Below are positions 1 through 8,552 of a stretch of DNA of 59,697 nucleotides, one piece after another. The stretch is from Candidatus Kapaibacterium sp. (lineage in GTDB: Bacteria; Bacteroidota; Ignavibacteria; Kapaibacteriales; WFXC01). Where the stretch lies: NCBI GenBank assembly GCA_015490805.1, contig WFXC01000030.1:1-59697 (forward strand), in the 5' to 3' direction. The position numbers and the translations under genes were made by a program. Below the pieces are notes generated by a model. The model did no database searches. It saw nothing but the letters and a program-made list of their open reading frames with translations, and was not told where the DNA came from. Each line of letters begins with the position of its first letter. The stretch's first letter is position 1.

Positions 1-1
1 G

Positions 2-1486
2 CCAACGAACACCCTGCACGTCAAGGCTGCCAGCAACCCACTGCGACTGGAAGGGTTGCAACCATTGAGTAATGCCGGAACGATCTTAGCCGTCGATGCC
101 AACGGCGTTGTCTATACCACCAGTGCCAGTTCCTTTACGGCATCGAACGCCTGGTCGCTGACCGGCAATGCTGGAACCAACCCGGCAAGCAACTTCCTTG
201 GGACCACCGACAACCAACCGCTGGTTATCAAGACCAACAATGCGGAACGGATGCGAGTGTTAGCCTCTGGCTACGTGGGTGTTGGGACCACCTCTCCAAC
301 CGCCCGGCTGATGGCAGTCGAAGATGCACCCGGACAGGCAGTGATGCGAATCCAGAATCTGGATGCCGCTGGCCTTTCCGGTATTGAATTCCTGAGTCAC
401 ACCTCTGCTGTAATGGGATACGTTGGGCTGGAACCCGGCGGCGGTGCTTTGCGCATCTGGAGTCAGTCGAATATGATCCGGTTCTATACCAACGGCGTAG
501 AACGGGTGCGAATCACGACCACCGGAAACGTTGGGATCGGGTCCTTAGACCCGCAATATCGGCTGCACATTGAAGGCGACGGAATGATGTACGCCTCTGG
601 AGAATTCGGGAAAGGCGCAACGATGCCAGAAGGAGCAAAGACGGCGTTCATCTGGAATCCGCGCAAAGCGGCATTGCGAGCAGGATCGGTGACAGCAGAT
701 CAGTGGAACGATGCTCAGGTCGGCGCTTACACTGTCGCTTTTGGTAAAAACACCGTTGCCAGTGGTGCATTTTCCGTTGCCGTTGGAGAAAACACTGTTG
801 CAGAGGGAACGGCTGCGTGGGTCGGCGGTCGGAATTTGCACTTGCTACCGGATGCAACGGGCACCTTCGCCTGGGGCAATACCGAACGTCCCACATCCGT
901 TGCAGCCAGCCACGCTTTCCTGATCGGTCCTGGAGACACGCCCTACCGTGTCGGGATCAACACCGCAACACCGACGTACGCGCTGGAATTGCCCAACGAC
1001 TCGCGAGCGAATGTGGGACAGGCACGAGCAAATGCGTGGCTGACATACGCAGATCCACGGATGTGGAGCACAACTGAACCCATAAGCGTAACCGGTGAGC
1101 TGTTGTCGCAACTCCAACCGCTACGATACCGTGATGTTGCAGGGAAGAGCGGGTTCAGCTTTGATCCTCAGCAACTGGCAGCGATTCTGCCGGAAGCGGT
1201 GGCGGTTCCCACAGATAGCTCGCAGCAGTGGAGCATTAACTATGCAGCCCTCATCCCTGTGCTGGTCGCAATGCTTCAGGAGCAGCAGCAGCAAATCCAG
1301 CAATTGCGGCAACAGAATCTGGCACTGCAACAGCAGGTAGCCGAAACGCAGCAACTCCGGAAGCGGCTGGCAAAGATGGAGCAGCAACTGTCAACGCTGG
1401 AACAGTTGCAACAGCAGGTTCGGTATTTGATCCAGCTCCAGCGTGAAGCACGTCCTGTTCCAACAGCAAGCAACGGCGGGAAATAA
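2..1486 (+). CDS. Tail-fibre-like surface protein with C-terminal S74-type chaperone domain (5' partial)
   Basis: The frame is open to the window edge, so the N-terminus lies upstream; an internal TTG at 56 is not a convincing start. Visible parts in order: repeats of the type found before tail-fibre ends (a TLHVKA motif at the very start, AERMRV and VERVRI units), a YadA-head-like segment rich in VAxG/VAEG around bases 720-880, then a region resembling the intramolecular chaperone (peptidase S74) domain from about base 1010 (LRYRDVAG, INYAALIPVL), ending in a glutamine-rich coiled coil. In this family the C-terminal domain trimerises the fibre and usually cuts itself off at an S-D-x-R-x-K motif; here the matching residues read ADPRMW (1049-1066), so autocleavage is probably lost. 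Such proteins are common as secreted products in Bacteroidota, and no phage genes are nearby. Exact role unknown. Confidence 0.75.
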   Translation, partial: PTNTLHVKAASNPLRLEGLQPLSNAGTILAVDANGVVYTTSASSFTASNAWSLTGNAGTNPASNFLGTTDNQPLVIKTNNAERMRVLASGYVGVGTTSPTARLMAVEDAPGQAVMRIQNLDAAGLSGIEFLSHTSAVMGYVGLEPGGGALRIWSQSNMIRFYTNGVERVRITTTGNVGIGSLDPQYRLHIEGDGMMYASGEFGKGATMPEGAKTAFIWNPRKAALRAGSVTADQWNDAQVGAYTVAFGKNTVASGAFSVAVGENTVAEGTAAWVGGRNLHLLPDATGTFAWGNTERPTSVAASHAFLIGPGDTPYRVGINTATPTYALELPNDSRANVGQARANAWLTYADPRMWSTTEPISVTGELLSQLQPLRYRDVAGKSGFSFDPQQLAAILPEAVAVPTDSSQQWSINYAALIPVLVAMLQEQQQQIQQLRQQNLALQQQVAETQQLRKRLAKMEQQLSTLEQLQQQVRYLIQLQREARPVPTASNGGK

Positions 1487-1625
1487 CGCTTCTGGAAGTG
1501 CACACTCTTAGGCGCGCTTGGGAGCGCATACTTCAGTGTGCATTCTTTGCCGGCGAAATCAGCGCTCCCGATAGGATGCTCCTGGAGCGCACGCTCCAAG
1601 GTACATTGCAATTGAAACAATTCCC
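1487..1625. repeat. Degenerate palindromic repeat island A
   Basis: This gap between the tail-fibre-like gene and hepT carries worn copies of the palindromes seen at 18645-18932 and 59298-59697. Recognisable pieces are a GCATACTTCAGTGTGC unit (1526-1541) and a perfect 7-bp stem TGGAGCG/CGCTCCA (1583-1598). It is less regular than the other two islands. Confidence 0.55.
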
Positions 1626-1635
1626 CCAACGGTCG

Positions 1636-1978
1636 TTAATGTTCCTCTGGGGGTATTAGAGGTTCAAGGAGCCGAATGAGGGTGGGGAGATCTTCCTGTA
1701 CAATTTGCCATATCCGCACTAAGTCGAGCTGGAAATAATCGTGGGCAATACGGTGGCGCAATGTGACAATCTCTCTCCACGGAATTTCGGGATGAGCAGC
1801 TTTCATTTCGTTCGACACTTTTCGTGCTAGCCTTGCCGATATTCTCCAATGCCTTAGCGATAGCATGCTGGTGGAAAGAGCTCTGTTGAAATGTCTTCCA
1901 TGTGAGCCCCTCGCTAAAATCTCTGGCTTCGCGGGCAGCAATTAGCATATCGAGAAGGTATGCTTCATCGCGCCACAT
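1636..1978 (-). pseudogene. hepT: HepT-like toxin, frameshifted
   Basis: Read from 1978, the frame starts [15 protein letters not shown] and follows the HepT (DUF86) fold to ALENIGKAS. It then loses homology and resumes one base out of frame at [15 protein letters not shown]. One surplus base near 1820-1825, perhaps in a run of four A on the minus strand, explains this. The second frame keeps the family's active motif R-X4-H-X-Y (RHRIAHDY) and ends at 1636. HepT is the HEPN-type RNase toxin of HepT/MntA modules, in which MntA adenylylates the motif tyrosine. The reading frame overlaps the end of mntA by 14 bases, the usual operon arrangement. As read, no full-length toxin can be made unless the ribosome shifts frame; a sequencing error is also possible. 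Confidence 0.8.
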
Positions 1979-2279
1979 AGACCTGCTCCAGATGAGTGAG
2001 AATATGATTGCGGCGGATATAGTTTTTGCTTTGCTCTACCATCCGGCGTTCCACTAGGTCTACCGTTCGTCCAAAAATAGTTTCCAGTTCACGCACCATC
2101 TGGAGCCAGTCCCGAAAGGACCAGGAGATCCCAGGTTGAAAAGTGACCAGAACATCCACGTCACTATCAGGACGGAAGTCTTCTCGCAGCGAAGAGCCGA
2201 AAAGAGCAAGTTCCTGAATGTGCCATCGCTTGCAGAATTTTTCAAGAGCGTCGCGGGAATACTGGATTTTCAATGGCAT
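1965..2279 (-). CDS. mntA: MntA-like nucleotidyltransferase antitoxin
   Basis: Small protein of about 104 residues with the minimal nucleotidyltransferase signature: FGSSLRE followed by the metal-binding D-x-D (DSDVDVLV). MntA antitoxins use this site to adenylylate a tyrosine of HepT and so silence the toxin. I chose the internal ATG at 2279 (MPLKIQYS) because a GGAGGG ribosome-binding site lies just upstream on the minus strand; a longer version from 2300 would lack one. The hepT reading frame overlaps its end by 14 bases. The antitoxin looks intact although its partner is frameshifted, a typical pattern for a dying toxin-antitoxin module. Confidence 0.85.
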   Translation of the reverse strand: MPLKIQYSRDALEKFCKRWHIQELALFGSSLREDFRPDSDVDVLVTFQPGISWSFRDWLQMVRELETIFGRTVDLVERRMVEQSKNYIRRNHILTHLEQVYVAR

Positions 2280-2300
2280 TTTTTCCCTCCAGCGTTTCAA

Positions 2301-2510
2301 CTACCTGCACATCGGTGTCCCATTGGCCGAAGGTACATTGGAGAGATCCACGGAGGTTACTATTGGCAAAAACATCTTGTCTTGTGAAGCGGCGTTGACC
2401 TCCCGCTTGTGGTTCATAATACGGTAGATGCCGAAGTCCAGATCGGCGGTGTCAAACTGGAACAATTCCCGGAGCAGGTGCTGGAATTTTTTGCGAGCGT
2501 CCATATCCAT
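2301..2510 (-). pseudogene. N-terminal stub of a DNA methyltransferase
   Basis: The first 37 or so residues (LLRELFQF, then DLDFGIYRIMNHKR) match the start of large adenine-specific DNA methyltransferases of restriction-modification systems. After MNHKR the similarity stops and the frame runs through about 30 unrelated residues to a stop. A complete gene would be many hundreds of residues, so this is a remnant left by a deletion. It lies directly upstream of mntA on the same strand, suggesting a former defence cluster. Translation of the stub is possible but no function is expected. Confidence 0.7.
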
Positions 2511-2655
2511 TACTCAGAAAGTTGTTGCGATGCTAAGGAATTGCAAATTTACGCTGTTGCGCTAAGGTGCCCGGCACTCCGCTATCTGTGCTCGCTGGAG
2601 CGACTGAAGAGAGCCGGCAGAGAGCGCCGGGACGCTGCCCTGTGTGTTATCACTG
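2511..2655. other. Non-coding junction after truncated clpB
   Basis: These 145 bases lie between the clpB stop and the methyltransferase stub. I found no recognisable remnant of the ClpB second ATPase domain and no transposase or clear terminal repeats. It is the probable scar of the rearrangement that removed the 3' half of clpB. Confidence 0.4.
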
Positions 2656-3981
2656 TTATGCCGACGCTGGGGCTGCTTCCAGCTCCCGTAACAGCGCTGC
2701 TCGCTCGATTTCCAGTTGTCGGATGCGCCGCTCCAGTGCGTCCAGTTCTTCGGGCATAGAGTCGATTTCGATGCGGAGCTTGCTGGCAGCTTCGTCGATC
2801 AGATCGATTGCTTTGTCGGGCAGATACCGGTCGCTGATGTAACGGTCGGATAGCTCCGCAGCAGCAACCAGCGCAGCATCCGTGATGCGCACACCGTGGT
2901 GGACTTCGTACCGCTCTTTCAGTCCCCGCAGAATGGAAATGGTCTCCTCAACCGACGGCTCTTCAACCAGAATTTTCTGGAATCGTCGCTCCAGCGCCGG
3001 GTCTTTTTCAATGTACTTGCGGTACTCATCCAGGGTAGTAGCACCGATACATCGGAGCTCCCCACGGGCTAATGGCGGTTTCAGAATGTTGGCAGCGTCC
3101 ATACTGCCCTGCGCACTACCCGCTCCAACCAGGGTGTGGATTTCGTCGATGAACAAAATAATTTCCCCGTTGGATTCGACCACTTCTTCAATCACCGCTT
3201 TAAGCCGCTCTTCAAACTGTCCCCGGAAGGAAGTGCCAGCGACTAAGGCGGCTAAGTCGAGTTGTACAATGGTTTTGGTCTTCAGGTTTTCCGGCACATC
3301 GCCATTGACGATTCGCTGGGCGATCCCTTCTACAATTGCTGTTTTCCCGACGCCGGGATCACCAACTAATGCTGGATTGTTTTTCGTTCGCCGTGAAAGT
3401 ACCTGTAAAACGCGTCGGATTTCTTCTTCCCGTCCGATGACCGGATCCAGTTTGCCCTGCCGGGCTTCATCGTTCAACACTCTACCGTATTTCTTCAGCG
3501 CCTGATACTTCTCTTCTGCCGCCTGGTCCGTAACCCGGCGCGATCCCCGGAATTCCTGGAGCACCCGCAGAATTGTTTCCTTCGTTGCACCTTGTGCTGT
3601 CAGAATCCGCCCAGCTTCTGTTTTGGATTCTGCAAGGGCAATGAGCAGGTGTTCAGTGCTGACAAACTCGTCCTGCATTGACTGCGCTTCCTGTAGCGCT
3701 GCTTCCAGTACCGATACCAGCGTTTTGGACAGATATTGATTCCCCAGCGCCGCTCCACTTACCTTGGGCAGTCGTTCCAGTTCACGTTCCAGTTCTGATT
3801 CGATGTAGTCAACGTTCGCTCCCAGCTTGAGCAGCATTGGGCGCACAATGCCGGAGCTATCTTGCAGCAGTGCATAAAGGAGGTGCTCCGGTTCGATCGC
3901 TTGATGGCTGTGGGATGCCGCAATTTCCTGCGCTTTCTGCATAGCATCCTGGGCTTTCAGCGTGAGCTTTTGAAAATTCAT
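2656..3981 (-). CDS. clpB: ClpB disaggregase, N-terminal half only
   Basis: 441 residues against roughly 860 in normal ClpB. Present: the double Clp N-domain (1-145), the first AAA+ module with Walker A GDPGVGKT (207-214), Walker B LFIDEIH (276-282) and the arginine-finger region ERRF (331-334), then the beginning of the coiled-coil middle domain ([18 protein letters not shown]). It stops after [11 protein letters not shown] with TAA and two further in-frame stops close behind. Missing are most of the middle domain, the whole second AAA+ module and the C-terminus needed for hexamer-based threading. ClpB normally rescues aggregated proteins together with DnaK. The start overlaps the upstream glycosyltransferase stop by ATGA. 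The retained half has intact motifs and no internal damage, so truncation is recent or the short form is still used. Confidence 0.9.
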   Translation of the reverse strand: MNFQKLTLKAQDAMQKAQEIAASHSHQAIEPEHLLYALLQDSSGIVRPMLLKLGANVDYIESELERELERLPKVSGAALGNQYLSKTLVSVLEAALQEAQSMQDEFVSTEHLLIALAESKTEAGRILTAQGATKETILRVLQEFRGSRRVTDQAAEEKYQALKKYGRVLNDEARQGKLDPVIGREEEIRRVLQVLSRRTKNNPALVGDPGVGKTAIVEGIAQRIVNGDVPENLKTKTIVQLDLAALVAGTSFRGQFEERLKAVIEEVVESNGEIILFIDEIHTLVGAGSAQGSMDAANILKPPLARGELRCIGATTLDEYRKYIEKDPALERRFQKILVEEPSVEETISILRGLKERYEVHHGVRITDAALVAAAELSDRYISDRYLPDKAIDLIDEAASKLRIEIDSMPEELDALERRIRQLEIERAALLRELEAAPASA

Positions 3982-5207
3982 CGCATTTCTCCCTGATTTG
4001 TTTCGACTTGCTCATCGTGGATCGATGACGGATTTGGTTCGGCAAGATTGACGTGCGTCAGAGGAAAAAGAAGCGGCAGCATTTTTTCAGCGATTCGGTC
4101 CCAGCTCAATTCCCGTTCAATCCGTTGCCGCCCTGCGCGCCCAAGGCGCTGCGCAAGTGCGGGATCGGCAAACAGTCGGCAGATAGCATCGGCAATGGCT
4201 GGTACATTGTCAGGGTCCACGCACAGTCCCGTGACGCCATCGATGACGGCATCCGTTACACCGCCGGAGCATCCGGCAATGACCGGTTTACCGCACGCAT
4301 TGGCTTCCAGATAGGTAATGCCAAATCCTTCAACGTCGCCGGTTTCGGCAATCGTTCGAGCCACCATAATGTAGACGTCGCACAGGTTGTAGAAAGCGGG
4401 AAGGTCTGCTTCCGGTACGTACCCCTCAAAAACGACATACGGTTCGAGCCCTTTCTGCTCTACTATAGCTCGCAGCTTTGCAACGTATGCTGGATCACCG
4501 GGACCGCAGATGAAGTACCGCATATGGGGAAAGTGCTGGATCACAGATGGAAGCGCTTCCAGTACGCGATCGTGCCCTTTCCGCTCAATGATCCGGGAAA
4601 GCGTCAGTAGAATTTTTTCTTCGCCTGTCAACTGGTAGCGTTCTCGAAGCGGCTGGGAATCAATGTCAGGACGGAAGCGATCAGGATCGACACCGTTAGG
4701 AAAAACGTACATTTTATGTTTGAGCAGGGGGTCAAAGCGGAGCACCGATTGTGCCGTGAACTGGCTGACGGCGATCAGCAGATTGCTTTTGTAGAGCGTG
4801 TGCAATAGCAGTGCCCGCTTCCACCGCGGCATTCGACGCGTGATTTCCATTCCGTGCAAAACCGTAAGCAACCGGATGCGTTCCGCTGCGATGATCGAAC
4901 CCAGCCCGCGTGCGACGTTCCACGTTGTGGCAATGATGGTGTCGATACCAAAGACCTTAGCAAGCAGTTCCCGGACCGCACGGCGGTAGTACAGCGATCG
5001 GAATTGTGCCCAGCGTTTGCCGTACACAAAGTGAAGGTGTATGTTGGGATGAGGAGCCGTTGGGGTGAAATCTTTACGGTGTCGGGTAAGCACGTGGACT
5101 TCTACCCCCATTTTCGCAATGCCTGCCGCAATGCCCCGCGCCCATTGTGCAATGCCACCTGGATATGGTGGAAAGTCTTCGGATAGGATTAGCAGCTTAT
5201 GCTTCAT
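3978..5207 (-). CDS. GT4-family glycosyltransferase
   Basis: About 409 residues with the two Rossmann halves of a GT-B enzyme. Seen: an N-terminal donor/acceptor loop ([14 protein letters not shown]), the [10 protein letters not shown] turn, and the retaining-GT E-x7-E region ([20 protein letters not shown]) that binds the nucleotide sugar. The ATG at 5207 (MKHKLLIL) is preferred to an upstream one because the protein aligns with family starts there and overlaps the GT9 stop by 11 bases. It is the third of three glycosyltransferases transcribed together (7331 to 3978) and its stop overlaps clpB by four bases. Likely transfers a hexose in lipopolysaccharide or glycolipid synthesis; donor and acceptor cannot be read from sequence. 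Confidence 0.88.
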   Translation of the reverse strand: MKHKLLILSEDFPPYPGGIAQWARGIAAGIAKMGVEVHVLTRHRKDFTPTAPHPNIHLHFVYGKRWAQFRSLYYRRAVRELLAKVFGIDTIIATTWNVARGLGSIIAAERIRLLTVLHGMEITRRMPRWKRALLLHTLYKSNLLIAVSQFTAQSVLRFDPLLKHKMYVFPNGVDPDRFRPDIDSQPLRERYQLTGEEKILLTLSRIIERKGHDRVLEALPSVIQHFPHMRYFICGPGDPAYVAKLRAIVEQKGLEPYVVFEGYVPEADLPAFYNLCDVYIMVARTIAETGDVEGFGITYLEANACGKPVIAGCSGGVTDAVIDGVTGLCVDPDNVPAIADAICRLFADPALAQRLGRAGRQRIERELSWDRIAEKMLPLLFPLTHVNLAEPNPSSIHDEQVETNQGEMR

Positions 5208-6243
5208 TCTGTGCTGCCCATAACGCTTCGATGGCACGAAAGAGGCTGGACGTAGCAATTGTTGCAATTGTTGCACCATTGGTAATGAGACGCCGATAGG
5301 GAACGCGATATGGAGCAAAGCGTTCGGCAAATCGGTGTTGGTTTAAGTACAAAACAACCACCGGTGTGCGCATAGCCGAAGCGGCGTGTACCAGCGCGGT
5401 GTCCGGAGAGATCAACAGAGCGGTAGCCTGAAGCAGCGCCGCCGCTTCAAAAATAGACGCTGGCGATGGCGGCAACAGCACCGAAGGATAGTGTCTGGCT
5501 AAGGCTGGTACGATGGATTGCTGCGCGCCAACGGCGAAGAGAATGACAGGATGAGGTGCGACGTGTTCAATGATTGCCCGCACCTGTGCTTCCGTCAGGC
5601 AACGGTCGGGATGTCCCGCACTGAGGTTGATCCCGATGGGACGATCGTTGCGATGCTGCGCAATCCATTGCCAGATTGCCGGTCGAACCGATTGCAATGG
5701 TATCACGGGGCGCAGCGATTCATCGGATGTCGTGACGCCAACTCGCTGCAGAAGGGATCGGTACTTTTCGATGATCGGCATTTCGTACGGTGTTACAACC
5801 GGGAGATGGAGGTAGCGGGCATAGTCCGGATGAGCAAAGCCAATGCGGTATTGATGGGGAATGAACTCCAATGCCAGTGCAAACGTCGCGGAAAAGTGGT
5901 CTTTGGTACTGATCAGCCAGTCGAAAGGCGGAAGTTCGGAGGTACGCAACTGCGTCAGTTGCTCATAGAAGCGGTATTGCACCCACGAATATTCCTGGCA
6001 AAATTGGTGGAAAAACTGTTTCGATGCATCCGAGAACGTGAATACGGTCAGCTCAGCCTGAGGAAATCCCTGATGCAAACCACGCACCAGTGACGTTAGC
6101 AGGATGGCATCGCCCCATCGCTCCCAGCTCAGTATGCCAATGCGAGCTGGCGGATATGGCATCGGACGTTGGGAGGCAGGAGAGACCAGTCGCGCTACCA
6201 GCCGTTTTTTGATCCATCGATGGAGATCCCGCACCAGGCTCAT
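5197..6243 (-). CDS. GT9-family (heptosyltransferase-like) glycosyltransferase
   Basis: Roughly 348 residues. The C-terminal half carries the GT9 hallmark SPDTALVHAASAMRTPVVVLY-type loop (SPDTALVHAASA), where the nucleotide-sugar is bound, and the N-terminus has the WGDAILLTSLVRGL segment typical of ADP-heptose transferases. Family members add heptose or related sugars to the lipopolysaccharide inner core. A GTG at 6246 or the ATG at 6243 can serve as start; I chose the ATG, which shares one base with the TGA of the preceding gene. Position between two GT4 genes fits a core-oligosaccharide assembly operon. Confidence 0.88.
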   Translation of the reverse strand: MSLVRDLHRWIKKRLVARLVSPASQRPMPYPPARIGILSWERWGDAILLTSLVRGLHQGFPQAELTVFTFSDASKQFFHQFCQEYSWVQYRFYEQLTQLRTSELPPFDWLISTKDHFSATFALALEFIPHQYRIGFAHPDYARYLHLPVVTPYEMPIIEKYRSLLQRVGVTTSDESLRPVIPLQSVRPAIWQWIAQHRNDRPIGINLSAGHPDRCLTEAQVRAIIEHVAPHPVILFAVGAQQSIVPALARHYPSVLLPPSPASIFEAAALLQATALLISPDTALVHAASAMRTPVVVLYLNQHRFAERFAPYRVPYRRLITNGATIATIATSSLFRAIEALWAAQNEA

Positions 6244-7331
6244 CACCGTTGTCGCTCGGCAAGCTTTTGTGCAAAGTATGCTTCCAGTTCATCGATCATT
6301 CGGTCGATGGTAAAATAGGAACGGACACGCTCATATCCCGCTTGTCCGTAGCGAGATCGCAAATCGGGATTGTCCAGTAGTCGCTGGAGCGCTGTTGCCA
6401 GTGCTTTCGGGTCTTTCGGTGGAACCAACAAGCCGGTTCGCTCGTGTTCTACCAGTTCCGGAATCCCGTTGACTGCTGTTGCGACCACCGGTTTTGCTGC
6501 TGCCATTGCTTCCAGAATCACGTTGGGCATTCCTTCGTACAGGGACGCTAAGGCAACAATATCACTGCCACGAAGCAGGGGCGCCACAGGATCGCGATAG
6601 CCAATAAGGAAGACCGTGCTGTTGAGATGGTAGCGGTCAATCAGCCGTTCTAATTGTGTCCGAAGACGCCCGCTACCTGCGATCAGCACAACAAAATCGT
6701 CCCGCTGTTGTCGCAGCAGTGCCGCCGCTTCGATGAGGAATGGAAATCCTTTTTGTTCCGATAGGCGACCAGCACTCACAATAACCTGTTTGCCGGGATA
6801 TTCCTGTCCGAAATCATAGGGGGCAACGGTGGTGAGATCTGCAACGCCGTTGTAAATGACTTTGACGAAGTCCGAATCGAACCACCCATAGGAATCGTAC
6901 ACCGCTTTGATAGATGCTGTATTGGTCAGGATGCCATCTGCTAACCGGGTAAGAGTGACCTTGTGTTTCCATTTGGGACCGCAGAGCAGGACACCGTGCC
7001 GGGCGATGACAACCGGCGTTTTGACCAATCGGGCAGCCAGTCCAGCAACTCGAACATCTTTGTTGAGATTGCACACCAGAATGTCAATCCGCTCGTGCTT
7101 GAGGAATCGAGCAATTTTCCACGTCGCCAGCGGACTGATGTCCGATCGAATGGTCAGGGGAACCGTTGTAAGTCCGGCACGCTGCGCCTGCTGCAGGAAG
7201 CGTCCATTTTTCTTCCCCCCAACGAAGACAGTGTGTCCCCGCTGTGCTAAACCGCTGGCGGCAGTAATCATCCATCGTTCGCCGCCGCCGAATTTCTTTG
7301 TGCCAATAGAATTGAGAAAGAGAATGCGCAT
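6243..7331 (-). CDS. GT4-family glycosyltransferase, first gene of the operon
   Basis: About 362 residues. Motifs: N-terminal GGGERWM loop, IYNGVADL turn, and the E-x7-E donor region (EGMPNVILEAMAAAKPVVAT). Start at 7331 (MRILFLNS) is chosen over a frame extension to 7526 because it has an AGGA site just upstream and matches family N-termini; the extension would overlap the divergent phosphofructokinase start. Heads a three-glycosyltransferase operon that ends with truncated clpB. Function by family: sugar transfer to a lipid-linked acceptor; specificity unknown. Confidence 0.87.
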   Translation of the reverse strand: MRILFLNSIGTKKFGGGERWMITAASGLAQRGHTVFVGGKKNGRFLQQAQRAGLTTVPLTIRSDISPLATWKIARFLKHERIDILVCNLNKDVRVAGLAARLVKTPVVIARHGVLLCGPKWKHKVTLTRLADGILTNTASIKAVYDSYGWFDSDFVKVIYNGVADLTTVAPYDFGQEYPGKQVIVSAGRLSEQKGFPFLIEAAALLRQQRDDFVVLIAGSGRLRTQLERLIDRYHLNSTVFLIGYRDPVAPLLRGSDIVALASLYEGMPNVILEAMAAAKPVVATAVNGIPELVEHERTGLLVPPKDPKALATALQRLLDNPDLRSRYGQAGYERVRSYFTIDRMIDELEAYFAQKLAERQR

Positions 7332-7525
7332 CCGTTTCCTGGTTCCCTGCCAAAAGCGGCAAAGGCGACGAATGTTCCACTGCTTTATGGTCGCCAGCCT
7401 GACAAACAGGCGACCGTCAGGGTTGAACCTTGAAGATAGAAGGCGCAGCGTGCCAATGGGAATCTGGAGGAAACGTCGATAACAGCTTTTCGGTAAGACG
7501 AGAACAAGAATGGAGGGCGAGGGCA
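7332..7525. promoter_or_regulatory. Divergent intergenic region
   Basis: About 190 bases separate the minus-strand glycosyltransferase operon from the plus-strand pfk operon, so both promoters should be here. A GGAGGG site at about 7511-7516 precedes the pfk start. I could not identify convincing promoter boxes. Confidence 0.35.
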
Positions 7526-8533
7526 ATGAAATGTGCCATCCTGACTGGTGGTGGTGATTCGCCGGGAATGAATGCTTTTATCCGCGCAGTGGTGCGGACG
7601 CTTCTCAACACTCGACCAGAAACCTCGGTGTGGGGTGTCATTGATGGGTGGCGGGGGCTGGCGTTTAATCACTATCGCCGGCTCGGTAAACGTGACGTTG
7701 CTGGCATCCTGACCACAGGAGGAACGATCCTGGGGACTTTGCGATTTCCGGAGTTGAAAGAAGATCCAGAGGTCCAGCGAACCGTTGCCCGGAACTTGCA
7801 CGACGAGGCTTTTGACTATCTTTTTGTGTGTGGTGGTAATGGCAGTTTGCAGGCGGCAAATGTGATCAATCAGATTTTGCGGAAAGAGCAGTGGCGGACG
7901 CGTATTCTCTTTGCCCCCGGTTCGATCGATAACGATGTCTGCAACATCTATGGCACTTCCGTTGGCTTTTACAGTGCGATCGACAAAAGCCTCCAGATGC
8001 TGGAGTGGATTCGGGATACTGCCAGCAGTCATCGCCGGCTATACCTGATCCGATCGATGGGACGAGACTCTGCTTTTTTAGCACTGTTTTCAGGTATTGC
8101 TGCTGGAGCAGAATACGTCATTCGCCCGAATGAGGAGGTGGATTTCGAAAAATTAGCAACGATCGCCTCGCAGCGAGATCGCGACACCCGCATCATCGTC
8201 AGCGAGGCATATCCAAAATCGCTGGAGGAAATACAGGCGATTTTTGAAGAGATTTTTCAGCGGCGTGGGATCCAGCGGGAAGTGCGAACAGTGGATATGA
8301 GCTACTTCCAGCGGGGTGGGAAGGCAGCCGTGACGGACATTCTGCGTGCCAGTTGGCTGGGATATCGAATGGCAAAGGATGCGCTCGGTGGCGCAGACAG
8401 CGGCTTCTACACCGCTTTTTATACCGGGCATATTCAACCACCGCTGCCGCTGGAAGTAGCAGCCGATCTGTCGCAGACCAACCACCCTGACATTCCGGAG
8501 GAAATCATTAACTTTGCACTGGCGTTGCGGTAG
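7526..8533 (+). CDS. pfkA: 6-phosphofructokinase-like protein (divergent)
   Basis: 335 residues. ATG at 7526 follows GGAGGG. Conserved: the ATP loop GGGDSPGMNAF (8-18), the substrate loop PGSIDND (131-137), MGR near residue 184 and a QRGG near the C-terminal substrate region. Glycine at the two positions that separate ATP- from pyrophosphate-dependent enzymes points to ATP as donor. Odd points: the usual GGDGS loop is GGNGS (103-107), so the Mg-linked aspartate is asparagine, and the GHIQRGG signature reads SYFQRGG without the following DR arginine. It probably phosphorylates fructose 6-phosphate or a related sugar phosphate, but the replaced residues leave substrate and activity open. First of four co-directional genes. 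Confidence 0.8.
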   Translation: MKCAILTGGGDSPGMNAFIRAVVRTLLNTRPETSVWGVIDGWRGLAFNHYRRLGKRDVAGILTTGGTILGTLRFPELKEDPEVQRTVARNLHDEAFDYLFVCGGNGSLQAANVINQILRKEQWRTRILFAPGSIDNDVCNIYGTSVGFYSAIDKSLQMLEWIRDTASSHRRLYLIRSMGRDSAFLALFSGIAAGAEYVIRPNEEVDFEKLATIASQRDRDTRIIVSEAYPKSLEEIQAIFEEIFQRRGIQREVRTVDMSYFQRGGKAAVTDILRASWLGYRMAKDALGGADSGFYTAFYTGHIQPPLPLEVAADLSQTNHPDIPEEIINFALALR

Positions 8534-8552
8534 TATCAAGGGAAGGGCAGCG

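Noticed and set aside
1278-1440. CAG-type microsatellite
   Set aside because: The CAG/CAA-rich stretch encodes a glutamine-rich coiled coil with mixed codons, not a perfect simple repeat.
2-1486. Prophage suggested by the tail-fibre-like gene
   Set aside because: No capsid, portal, terminase, integrase or lysis genes follow; S74-domain proteins are common non-phage surface proteins in these bacteria.
2511-2655. Remnant of the ClpB second ATPase domain or an insertion sequence
   Set aside because: No frame shows NBD2 motifs, and there are no terminal inverted repeats or target-site duplications.
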